A stretch of 64,000 bases of DNA from Theocolax elegans (taxonomy: Eukaryota; Arthropoda; Insecta; Hymenoptera; Cerocephalidae): contig CM047431.1 in NCBI GenBank assembly GCA_026168455.1, forward strand, positions 47,433,466 to 47,497,465, in the 5' to 3' direction. Each line of letters opens with the position of its first letter. The stretch's first letter is position 1. The translations under genes were made by a program, and so were the position numbers. Under the pieces are notes generated by a model. That model was not told where the DNA came from. It ran no database searches and saw nothing but the letters and a program-made list of their open reading frames with translations. Shown one piece after another: positions 23,222 to 33,528 of this stretch.

Positions 23222-23264
23222 CATATATATAACATATATATGACATATATATATATAAAACATA
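23113..23264. repeat. TA-rich tandem array with interspersed GACATA/AACATA
   Basis: Alternating TA runs are interrupted at quasi-regular spacing by AACATATATA and GACATATATA. Three overlapping - strand frames of Tyr/Ile repeats come entirely from this array. It abuts the outer end of the large palindrome. Confidence 0.9.
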
Positions 23265-24928
23265 TATATGCGTGGTTCTCTGTGACATCGAAGATGAAAA
23301 AAATAAATATTGCTATAACTGTGGGAATATGTTTTAGAGGTATCCAGTAGTTCTCCTGAATTTTTTCAGATTTTTTCTGTGCCATTATTTTAAGTTACAG
23401 AGAGTCAAAGTTGACATTTTAGCACTTTTTTGCATTATATGCCCATTTTCATGAATTTTTAGCTCCCAGGGGATGCATTTTTCACTAAAAACATAAGTAT
23501 GACTTTTTTTGTAAAATTTTCCGAACTTTTCATTAAAAATACTTTTAAAGACATAAATGTATGCTGTCACACTCTTGTAAGCCATTTAAACCTTAAATAG
23601 TGAAAATCAGCAATTCTGCTCCGGACTCTGGTAACCTAATACTGTCTAAAAGATGTCTTTTTATAGTCAGAAACTGCCTAAAAATTTCCAGAGTGGGTCT
23701 AAATCATTAAGATCACTTATGGTCAAAATATCCGGGAAAAGTGCCCGAAATATTAATAGAAATGTATATTTGTTGCCTTATAACGATAAATCTAATAGCA
23801 TGATCATTGCAAAAAAATTTATGCAATTACCTTTGAATGGTAGAAAAGTATCTCCACTTGTTTCAGTATCCATCTAATCCCCTGTAAGCTGCTAAAAATA
23901 CAAATATTATTATAAAATTGTAAAAAATTATTTTTTAAACATTTATAATGCTGGATTTTTAGTTTTACATCCCTTACAAGAATTATAATACTAATCTGAA
24001 GGATTACTATAAAAGTATCAACATTATTATTATTATTATTCAGCAATACATTGTTTAGATTTCACAAACTTGTCACTGTCACGTTATCATATTATTCATT
24101 ATAATTATATATCCGATTTATTTATATATCTTTTGTATTAAATACGTATATTCAGTTATTGTAATAAAGATGTTTATATGTTTATAGTAATCCTTCAGAT
24201 TAGTATTATAATTCTTGTAAGAGATGTAAAACTAAAAATTCAGCATTATAAATGTTTAAAAATTAATTTTTTACATTTGTATAATAATATTTGTATTTTT
24301 AGCAGCTTACAGGAGATTAGATGGATACTGAAAAAAGTGGAGATACTTTTCTACCACTCCAAGGTAAGTGCACTAATTTTTTTGCAATGATCATGGTAAT
24401 AGATTCATCGTTATAAGGCAACAAATATACATTTCTATTAATATTTCGGGCACTTTTCCCGGATATTTTGACTATAAGTGATCTTAATGATTTAGACCCA
24501 CTCTGGAAATTTTGGGCAGTTTCTGACTATAAAAAGACATCTTTTAGACAGTATTAGGTTACCAGAGTCCGGAGCAGAATTGCTGATTTTCACTATTTAA
24601 GGTTTAAATGGCTTACAAGAGTGTGACAGCATACATTTATGTCTTTAAAAGTATTTTTAATGAAAAGTTCGGAAAATTTTACAAAAAAAGTCATACTTAT
24701 GTTTTTAGTGAAAAATGCATCCCCTGGGAGCTAAAAATTCATGAAAATGGGCATATAATGCAAAAAAGTGCTAAAATGTCAACTTTGACTCTCTGTAACT
24801 TAAAATAATGGCCCAGAAAAAATCTGAAAAAATTCAGGAGAACTACTGGATACCTCTAAAACATATTCCCACAGTTATAGCAATATTTATTTTTTTCATC
24901 TTCGATGTCACAGAGAACCACCCATATA
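23265..24928. mobile_element. 1.66-kb near-perfect palindrome (fold-back element)
   Basis: The left arm 23265-24013 and right arm 24181-24928 are reverse complements over about 748 bp, separated by a 167-bp AT-rich spacer. The 66-codon frame at 23385-23585 (-) and the one at 24608-24808 (+) are identical in translation, which shows how similar the arms are. Most visible differences lie near the inner ends. TA-rich DNA flanks both outer ends, so no target duplication can be read. The arms carry no recognised domain. Either a fold-back transposon or an inverted duplication would explain it. The high arm identity implies recent origin or ongoing gene conversion. Confidence 0.85.
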
Positions 24929-24942
24929 TTTATATATATGTA

Positions 24943-25516
24943 CACTGCCGCTCACATAAATTTGGCCACCCCATCAATAATCTGTCAAACTTTGAAGTTT
25001 TGTACCTCTATAAGGAATCAACCGATCTAAAAAATTCAAAGTACGTTTTGAAGCTCGTACCAAGCCCTTCAGTATATGATGAAAATATTTTAAAAAATAA
25101 TGTTCAATTAATTTTTTATAAACAAATGAAAAAAGAAAAATTTTTTATTTTTTTCGTCCATTTTCAAATTGGCATAATTTTGTTAAAAATAATCTGATTA
25201 AAAAAAAACAAAATGGAGGTTAAAGCTATGGTACTCCTCTTCAAAATGCGCTATGCAGAATTTCTGTTCATTTATTTTTTAGGGAATTTTTTATAATTTT
25301 ATGTAAAAAAATCACATTTTTTTCAACAGCTCATAACTCAAAAACTATGAGTCAAACTAAAAAAATCATAAGAGCAAAAATTATGCGTTTTTACTCGACG
25401 AAGACGAATTTAACGGTTAAGTTATCGAATGAAGCGGTTGATTCCTTATAGAGGTACAAAACTTCAAAGTTTGACATTTTTTTGATGGGGTGGCCAAATT
25501 TATGTGAGCGGCAGTG
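24943..25516. mobile_element. TA-flanked MITE with about 84-bp terminal inverted repeats
   Basis: A 574-bp element begins CACTGCCGCTCACATAAATT and ends with its complement. The inverted repeat continues for about 84 bp to CTCTATAAGGAATCAACCG with few mismatches. TA lies on each side (24941-24942 and 25517-25518). The TA duplication and the terminal CACTG are compatible with a Tc1/mariner-type element. The centre carries no transposase: the 129-codon frame at 24808-25197 starts in the neighbouring palindrome and is not a gene. It lies 14 bp from the palindrome. Confidence 0.85.
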
Positions 25517-25534
25517 TATATACATATATAAGTA

Positions 25535-25931
25535 ATTCAACCCTGATTAGACCCAAAAATATTCATTTTTTATCTTCAGTTGTATCGAATCTTCCTGGTT
25601 ATCGTACAGCTCAATGATTTTTCATCGGATTGAGTTTGACTGATTTGAAAGATACTTAAAATAGTTATAATGTCTGAGCGAAACAGAATATATTAAAAAT
25701 GTCAATTCAAGGAATTTTTGGCGTTAATAAAGATTAATTTTTATTTAAAATATGAGAAAACGATACTTTTTTTATCCGAAGTTTCTCGCGTGGACCTTTC
25801 GAATGAGCCTAACTAGACCTCAATCCGATGAAAATTTATTGATTTAGAGCGCGACAACCCAGGAAAACTGAATGGTCTACGCGCAAATGGAGATAAAAAA
25901 TTAATATATTTCGAGTGTAATCAGGCTTAAA
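25535..25931. mobile_element. hairpin element with CCTGATTA ends
   Basis: The left arm (AATTCAACCCTGATTAGACCC onwards) and the complement of the right arm (AATTTAAGCCTGATTACACTC) align over about 120 bp. Shared blocks are ATTTTTTATCT, TCCTGG and TTTTCATCGGATTGAG. Identity is moderate, so this is an older insertion. It sits between two TA-flanked elements with gaps of about 20 bp each side. No target duplication is clear. Confidence 0.65.
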
Positions 25932-25953
25932 TTGCTGATATTTTTTAACAATA

Positions 25954-27530
25954 GGGTAAATGTACCAATACCTGCGGGTGTACGAAATCCTGCGGCTTTT
26001 TCTTTTTTTCTAAATCAAATAAATAAAAATCAATATTTTCGTTAAAAAAATTCATGCGATTACTATGGGTTAATTGGTACCAGAATAAATAATAATAAGT
26101 AATATATATTAAATTTCTAATTAAGTATAGGTTTTCTAAAAATACAGTGTCAAAAATTGAATAAAATGATTTCATTTTCAAACGATTTCGACAAAAATTA
26201 GCTAGCTTAAAAGTCACTTAAAATTTAGTAAATAATTATGTTAACCTACGAAAAAAGATTTTTCCATTACTTAAATATATTATTTATTATTTGAAATATT
26301 AAAAAAGGCTTAATCTATTTAAATAATTATTAAAAATCGTCGGTAGCATTTGGGCAATATCCGCAAAGAATGCGCGCATTGCTGCGGCGAAAAATTGACG
26401 CGATTGTCCGTATTCCTGCGCAGTAACGTGTCAGTACGTAACCTAAAAACTACACTACTTTGCAGTACCTTTATCGCAGTTATAATTTCACGTTTAATGT
26501 AAAAATATATTTTTAATAACTCCAAAAGTAAAGAAACTTGACAGGCAAAAACAAAATAAAACAAAGAAGGAAGCAAGCAAGAATATAATGAGTTGGAAAA
26601 TATAAAATGTATATATACTGCATTAATGTGTACATATATTTTTTCTGTTATAACACTGTTACTTATAGCACACTGCTGTGATGCATTGTTCATTATTGGA
26701 ACATTAAATAAAATAATATATATTAGATTTAAGAATAAATTAGTTATAGGCTGCAGAAATGCAGCTGATCATTAACTAATTAGTTTAAGTTAGTATATAG
26801 TTTGCAGATGTAATAAAACTGTAATTATTAATGGGTTAAATAAAGAATAAAGAATAAAGAAAAGATTAGAAAAGAAGAATTAAATTTACAAAAAGATAAT
26901 GAAAAAATACGCAAACAAGAAGAATGTTTAAATTAAATGCAAATTTTAAAAATTTAGAAAGAAAATGATTTACAATAAAGAAAAGAATCGATAGATATAA
27001 AAAGTCTTAAAAAATAAAGAAGCTCAGTTGATTAACAAGCAATGCATAGTAATTTTAGATTTTTTAGATTTTTAGAAAAGTTATTTGATTTATTTAATAA
27101 ATGTATTAATATTGCATGTGCATATTTATAAAATATGTTAAAGTTTAAATTAATAAACAAATTACTAATTAAATACTCTAATGTTTACTTAATATTATTG
27201 TAATTAAAACTGTATGGTAAGTAAAAACTATTATTTTTAAAAAGTATTTCCCTAAATTATTAACAGCAGGAATAGGGGCAAAGTTCCGCATTAATACGTT
27301 CATTCCATTTTATATTCCGCAGGAATATGTACATTTTGATACGCGAAAAGTTTTTTATTATAAAAAATTTTAATTCATAAATAGTAATGTTAAGTATTTT
27401 TTTTAACTACCTAATAGCTTAAACTTTATGTTTAAATAATTTAGATATATCAATATTGATATATTTTCACAAAAAAGACTAAAAAATTGGCTGATTCAGC
27501 TTGAAGCCGCAGGAATTGGTACATTTACCC
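25954..27530. mobile_element. 1.58-kb TA-flanked element, GGGTAAATGTACCAAT ends
   Basis: The left end GGGTAAATGTACCAATACC and the complement of the right end GGGTAAATGTACCAATTCC match over 24 bp with one mismatch, and TA lies on both outer sides. Variants of the terminal word (CCTGCGG, CCGCAGGAAT followed by GTACATTT) recur inside near 25990, 26415, 27267 and 27322, an array of subterminal repeats. A short Lys/Glu-rich frame at 26844-26933 may be a relic of a transposase tail. The length would suit a decayed Tc1/mariner/pogo-type element, but no catalytic DDE/D region is readable. Confidence 0.8.
26844..26933 (+). pseudogene. relic reading frame with charged coiled-coil composition
   Basis: Thirty codons between stops, without an ATG, encode a run dominated by Lys, Glu, Arg, Gln and Leu (for example IRKEELNLQKDNEKIRKQEE). 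Such charged helical tails occur at the C-terminus of some transposases, so this may be the last readable part of the element's own gene. No other transposase motif survives around it. It could also be chance in A-rich DNA. Confidence 0.3.
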
Positions 27531-29268
27531 TAACTGTGAATAGAACGTTAAAACTTATTTTTATTAGTTGACACACTGGCATGTCACCTTAAATCGACCG
27601 AAGAGCATCTTGACGCCTTGTACATAAAGAAAAAATATTGATTTTGTGAAAGTCGATAATTGAGTATAATATATAATACACATTCTCAAATACACTTCCG
27701 GCGAGGTATATGTATGTAATGTAACCTATAGACGAGCGCGCACACTTACGGAAAAGAGGCGCGTAATTTCCAATGTCAAGGAGAACGCGCGCAATGCCGT
27801 AATTAGTTTATCGAACACGAGTGATAACGTGAGAAGTGTCAACACCCTGGGAAAGTGTTTTAATGTTCGCTTCCGTGGGTTAACCTCGATTTACCGGCTC
27901 ATGCAAATTTAATCGACTGCGACGGCCCGCCAATCGAAAAAAGTCTTATTATAACATCCGGAACGTCAGAAAATTCGTCGATCAAGATATATATATATAT
28001 ACATACATACGGATGCACATGTGTGTGTGTGTGTGTGTGTGTATATAGACGCGCGTTCCACCTCTTCGCGCCCGCGTTAAACGGAAGAAATAAAGAAAAA
28101 GTTAAATTCTAGTTCCGTGTTCTTTCGAGGCTTTCAGGCTACGAGGTGATCCGTGCGCGCGCGCACGCGTTATTAATATTTTTATACGAAAAACTTTATT
28201 ATATCCTGCGGATTGATTTACACGGAGAGGATCCCGCTTAGAATTTATTAACCAACGCGCTCGTACGATTTTCTAACGATTAACTTTTATAACGTACCAC
28301 CGATCGCTCCGGAGAATATATGCGCGTTATAAAGGTATATATACGTTACGTTGACGATGCGCGTATAAACAAATTATCACTTTTCATTTATTCCACTTTT
28401 ATCGCGTGCATATTATTTAATTGTCTACATACCTTGTTTACGGTAGTACAATATATGTCAATCAAACGAGTACTTTTTTGTGTTCGTAATAATTTTGAAA
28501 GCTAATCTCAATTCTTCTATAAAAAATCTTTACTGAGTCAATTATAATTGTATGCGAAAATTGGAAAGCACGTATTATATTAAGAAGATAATTATCGATT
28601 TACGTTTCGCGTGTAATAACATCTACAAACTCTTTCTTGATTAATTATCTTTACCGAGTTAATTAAATTAATTAGTTTTGTACCACTCGTTTATGTAAGA
28701 CAACGCGCTTAATGTAATAATTTAAAACTTAATTTTGAGGTTCTTTGGATATATCATAATTTTGTTTCTCTGATTATAATGTTACATTTTGCGACAAATT
28801 GCGTACGGTTAAATAAACTTTTCGAGCAAAAAACCTGTTTACTTACGCTTTGCCGAGTGCACGCGATTCGTCGAAAATCAATCAAAGTATATGTATATAC
28901 TTGAAACTGTAAAGAGTTAATTAAATTTTCGTTAACCATTATTAGACATTTAAACGATTCTCCATATTGCCGTTTACTTGCGGTGCATGTATATACGATA
29001 TACGGTTTGTTTGTAATTAATTTAATTTATGAATGATACGTTAGTTAACAGATTGATATAGAGGTTCAGCATGTACCAACCAATGGTATAGAGTAAAGTT
29101 CTGCTGGTACTACCCGACATTTTTCAAGTTTTCCGCTGAAATTCGGGGTATCAATTTTAATACTTATGTAAATTGATTTTCATAATATACAGTATAATTC
29201 TATTACCAGATTATGTAACCCGAGATTGTCGCGTAGCACAAGATTGTCGGATAGTTTGAAATTTATCG
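27531..29268. other. non-coding stretch, GC-enriched 27700-28320
   Basis: Block 27700-28320 is much richer in GC and CG than its surroundings. It contains the octamer-like word ATGCAAAT (near 27902), GGGTTAACC and several palindromic words, and is interrupted by TA/GT microsatellites at 27985-28043. It has no splice-bounded frame. It may be regulatory DNA. The part from 28320 to 29268 is AT-rich; frames there (28320-28505, 28754-28939) are unrecognised. Confidence 0.4.
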
Positions 29269-29330
29269 GTAGCACAAAATTTTACCGAATTTTTAGGGTA
29301 TAACACGAATAGGTCGGGGTTCGATCCAAA
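29269..29330 (+). mobile_element. possible tRNA-derived SINE head, decayed
   Basis: TAGCACAAAATTTTA resembles an A box, and GGTTCGATCCA about 40 bases later matches the B-box core. The T-stem does not pair properly, so this is not a functional tRNA. The downstream sequence belongs to a repeat seen also at 56890-57040, which supports a SINE relic. Confidence 0.35.
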
Positions 29331-29369
29331 CCCGCGCATACTTCTAGTTTAGAGTTATATAAAGATTTC

Positions 29370-29560
29370 GGAGTTAAAGACGGTAGGTTCGCATATAAAT
29401 ATTTATTTATTTTCTGCAAGATAAATATTTTTTTAATTTAAAATAAATTCAACTATTATGTCCAACGAAAATCAGTAATTCTTTTATTAAAATTTAAATA
29501 ATTTCTATGCTAGAAACTTACTAAAATTGTTTTTTTGGACAATTAACCAAGATTTTGTAA
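29370..29560 (+). repeat. dispersed repeat, partner at 56890-57040
   Basis: The complement of this interval aligns with 56890-57040. Shared words are TTTCTAGCATAGAAATTATT, TTTAATAAAA, ATTTATCTTGC and ATGCGAACCT. The family is unassigned. The - strand partner lies just downstream of the Helitron 3' end at 56861. Confidence 0.7.
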
Positions 29561-30689
29561 ATTAAATATTTTCCCATTAAATTTTTTCCTTGCGGGTATA
29601 AACGTACACGTATACCATATATTTTAAAAAATGGTTTCATTGAATATATTAAATAGTATATACCTTTGAAATATATTCTGGTCTGGAGTTTTCTGGTATT
29701 GTGGAAACAATATTGATATTTTTCTAAAATAATCCTAAATCAATGATTAATTTTTGTAGGATAAATTACATCAAAAAACGTTATGATTATTGAAAGAATA
29801 ATTCATTTTTGCATAATTATAATACAGATATATAAGTTTCCGGCGCCAAGAATCCCGACAATATGAATCTAGAATCGCCGGTACGTTGTATATACGCTTT
29901 TTTTCTCTAACTGTATAGGCTAATTGCCGTCGATAAATTTGACAGCCGATCTAAGCTGCCGGTAGTCATTAGAAAGTTCATAAAACACATTCACACACGA
30001 ACGACCAATAGACATTGGGTTCGCGGTGAGTTACTTTATACGAGTTGACTTGGCGCGTGCCACCAAACCTATATGTATATATATGCATAGTCATGAAAAC
30101 TCCCGTTTTTTTTTAAATTCGACTGATTTATATATTATATTACGTTAATCGTATATAAGTCTTAGTCTAGTTTCTATCTCTAATTCTGCACCTACATGCG
30201 AAATTCTATGTTCACGCACAAACACACACACACATGCAATACATGACATTATACTTCCGTGATATAGAGGTAATACGAATTTTGGTGTATATAAGACATT
30301 GCACGAGCAAGAATATTACCAGGTGATGGGCTAGGTGTGATATATATATACAATTTATTAGTAAATACTGGTCATTAATCGAGTCTCCGCCAATTCATAC
30401 CGGAGAGTCCAGAGTTTCTAGACCGAAATGCTGTATAAAAGTGGGGATTTTGAGATTACACCCGCACTTTGTCCTTGTAATAATACTTGTTATATGCACT
30501 TATACATTTTAGATTTCAATGTGAAATATGGTACATCGAGTATATACACCAACATATAATAGAAACTACTCTGTTTTACTTAGATACATATCTTGTTCAA
30601 TCACTTTATTGATAATATCACTTTCACACGTTTGTTTATCTTTGGATAGTTCATATTTTATAATTACTAAATTCAAATAAATAATATAA
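29561..30689. other. AT-rich spacer
   Basis: A GGTGAGTTAC donor-like word occurs at 30021, but no convincing exon precedes it. Short IR-like words (CCGGAGAGTCCAGAG) lie near 30400. Nothing is identified. Confidence 0.35.
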
Positions 30690-30945
30690 AACTAATTAAA
30701 AAGTTGTTTAAAATTTTACACAAAATGCCATAACTTCTTGTAATAAATTTTCGATAAATTTACAAGATTTTTCCTATGTAATATAACAACAAGGTGATAG
30801 TTTTCGAGTTAAACATTGTTGAAAATGCCAACTTTTTTAAAAATTTCAATTTTTGTTTAAAAATTGTTTAACTTGCAACTACTTTACTTACGATTTTTAA
30901 TTTTTGACTCGATCACTTGACGTACAGATATCTCCTATATGTAGA
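30690..30945 (-). mobile_element. possible degraded GGGGTATTCCACGT family copy
   Basis: The right part reads GATCACTTGACGTACAG, similar to the terminus ACCACTTGACGTGGAATG of the 62-kb copy. The interior has comparable AT-rich words such as CATAACTTCTTGTAATAA. The similarity is weak and I could not place either end. Confidence 0.3.
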
Positions 30946-31432
30946 TAAAATATTAAACGCTATATCAACACTCGTTATCACGTACGTACACGAACGAAAG
31001 GCAATCGGTGTATATGCTCGAAATTACCCGAGTTCCAAGTTGAATAACAAAAGGGTATATCGTTAAACGCTACTGTCACCTGAGCCCTCTTCACTCTATA
31101 TTAAAGCATTACACGATTTCGAAACTCAAATCATAAAACAGGACACGGTTTATAATCATTCGTGGCCCGCACCTGTGTAAAAAGTAGTCTATAGTAACAC
31201 AAAGAAAAAAAAAGTAAGTCAAGAATCGAAGAAGAAGAAGAAGAAGAATGCGTATGTATATATATATATACATATAATACAAGCTTGCGCGCTGCAAAGC
31301 GAAACGAAATTAAAAGCCGACTTATTACCGGGATATAACGAGCCGGCAATAAAATCCGTGGGGGAAAAATTACTAGTAATAAGAGTCCGTAACTTTGGTC
31401 ATTTCATTTTTTTATTCTCCTTTATGTTGCAG

Positions 31433-31489
31433 CGGTGGTAGTGCGATACCTGACGCGGCGCTACATTGGCGAATACAGTTCTACCAGTG
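31433..31489 (+). CDS. internal exon of a Ras-family small GTPase (RERG/RASL11-like)
   Basis: A 57-bp exon is bounded by a long pyrimidine tract ending TTTATGTTGCAG (31421-31432) and a donor GTAAGTAATG (31490 onwards). After two bases completing a codon (nCG, probably Ala) it encodes VVVRYLTRRYIGEYSSTS, and one base starts the next codon, so both introns are phase 1. By position this aligns with Ras residues 18-36: the helix after the P-loop Lys-Ser, an aromatic residue at position 28, Glu-Tyr at 31-32, and the switch I Thr35 that binds Mg2+ and GTP. The RxLTRRYIGEY wording is typical of the RERG/RASL11 branch, which acts as GTP-binding signalling or growth-restraint proteins. The P-loop exon and the exons for switch II and beyond were not found, implying introns of up to about 31 kb on each side or loss of the rest. 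Other frames give no family match. Confidence 0.75.
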
Positions 31490-33403
31490 GTAAGTAATGA
31501 ACATATATATATATATGTACTTGTTGAACGGTCTATAGGAAAAAAAAAATCGTTGCGAGTGAACGACTCCAGGTAAATTGGTACATATACGACCGGATTC
31601 CTGGCCTATTTTCGCGAATGTGTGACGTTGGCCGTGCTCCACTTTACTTTTTTTCTCAACTATATATATATACATACATATACACACGAGTGTTTACAAA
31701 TGATCCCAGCTTAATGGCAATTTTAAAAGGAAGCGCCCCGCGCTCAAAATTTAATAAGCTGCGCATAATACAGGTGTATATATACCGGCAAGTAAAAGAA
31801 AAATCAACGACTCGTTCAATCGTTCGAGAGATTGAAATTTTTTTTCTTCTCCTCGTTCAGTTTGGTATAATTATTGTTATTATAGGCTTCTTCACCTCTC
31901 TCTCTCTCTCTCTTTCCCTCTCAACATTGAAATATTTTCGATCGATTTACAGTCCAGGCGCCACAATAAGAGTTCGTGTCAGTTATGTGGTTCGACTCAT
32001 CCAAGTATTTCCACCCGCTGAATCCAAAAGTCTTATGGGGAACTTGCCGAAAATTTATCCATTTAATTATTGTTATAAACAGTGAGAACATTAACGTTAA
32101 AAATTTTTTAGTCAAGTTGGGATATTCTAAACAAAAACTGGCTGTTTTTTTTCTTGGAAACACCTTTACTTTTTGAAGTGCTTGCAAGTTAAAAACTCGA
32201 ATTATTAGCATATATATTTTAACCGATTATAAGCTCCGACATTACCCAACCACTTTTGTATTTGTGTATTATTCTTCAATTTTTTATAGCAATAACACGT
32301 GGGAAAGGTAAAAGTTTGCATTTTAAATCATCAGAAGTGTATAAAATATTTTTCAATTTTCAAATGTGCCCAAAACTCAAAAATTAACTTTTCAAAAAAA
32401 ATTATATACAGACCTTTTTTGTTTAAAATATCTCAATTTATGTAAAAAACAAATAGTTACTAAAATGAAATTGGACAATTTGTTAATTAGTTTTAATAAT
32501 TGTTAATGCAAGAATTAATATGACAAATTTTTGTGAAATCACCCGAGATTTTTAGATTGAGGGTCAGAATAATATGAAAAAACTTTGTGACGATTGGAGT
32601 ATACTCGGTACACACAAATTTTGTATCAATCGCAAGTATTTTTATGGCGATATAATCTGTTGCGTACCCACCGCAATAATAAATAAACAAATATTTATAG
32701 TAATAAATATTAGTCTTATATTCAACTGATCTATAAAAAATAATTTTTTACAAGAAAATTAAATAAATCTAAACAGATTATATGCTATTATATATATACG
32801 AACATGCATATAATTACGATACTACACATACATGTGTATTATACGTATATAAAAGTTTGCGTAATTTAGTGAATTAGCATATTTATATACTTTACATTAT
32901 ATATTGCATTTTATAGCTAAAAGTCTTCAATTAGTTTTTATGCCTTTTCCCTTGATTACTTTATACGTTCTCATAAAATTCGTATTATTTAATTAAGCGG
33001 TAAAAATGTGTGTATATGTATATATAGATCGCGCATTACGTGTATATATATAAATAGATTTTCCATGCGCGTATGTAAGATTTGGTGGTAAATTAATAAT
33101 TACAAGATCAAATCCAACCGAGTGAAATAAGTGTACACGTCATTGGTGAACGTAATTATCCCGCATAACTTTCGATTCGTATACACTCGCAGTTCTAATT
33201 TACCGTGTTCGTTCGTACGACCCTTCGTGTATAAGTTGTTGCAAATGTATATATATATAAATATGTCACGGTGATAAATTGGATCCTGAGAATTTTCATA
33301 GCGATTTGGTAAAGTTTTGATTCCCAACGTATACATACTGTTTTGGTTTCGGTCTTTTTTTTTCTCGCTACAAGTGTATATGTTAGTGAAAATCAATTTT
33401 AGG
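31490..33403. other. intronic or intergenic stretch, mostly AT-rich
   Basis: A CT run occurs at 31895-31920. Block 31950-32175 reads open in several frames (for example 31976-32176 on + and 31921-32211 on -) and has a composition unlike its flanks, but no family is recognised; it may be a repeat fragment. The 155-codon frame at 31618-32085 is low complexity. No further exon of the Ras-like gene was recognised. Confidence 0.45.
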
Positions 33404-33528
33404 TTAACTTTCTTTTGAATGGGAGTGCGCGTGTTCTTTTGAACTCACCGGGTTCTCGTACGCGGGGTTAATTTTCTTACTGTATCCGAGTTGAACCGCA
33501 ACACTGATTTCATTTTTTGGTGTCTTAC
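33404..33528 (-). CDS. candidate exon, possibly terminal, unidentified protein
   Basis: On the - strand an acceptor with a T-rich tract and CGTGCAG precedes 33528. Entering with two bases of a split codon, one frame stays open for 26 codons to a GTGAGT donor at 33448, or for 40 codons to a TAA at 33404-33406 if unspliced. The encoded tail contains INPAYENP, an NPxY-like word of the kind found in cytoplasmic tails of membrane proteins, followed by a His/Ser/Lys-rich end. A second frame of the spliced version is also open. I do not recognise the protein. The call rests on splice-like borders and composition only. Confidence 0.3.

Noticed and set aside
23113..23264. CRISPR-like array
   Set aside because: The repeated units are TA dinucleotide runs with sporadic changes; there are no unique spacers, and the context is eukaryotic.
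24808..25197. 129-codon frame as a transposase
   Set aside because: It starts in one palindrome arm, crosses into the neighbouring MITE, and its first part duplicates the opposite arm. No DDE/D residues can be placed.
31618..32085. 155-codon frame just after the Ras-like exon
   Set aside because: It begins in the intron with no acceptor, crosses a CT run and does not continue the GTPase sequence (no switch II or DTAG-like motif).
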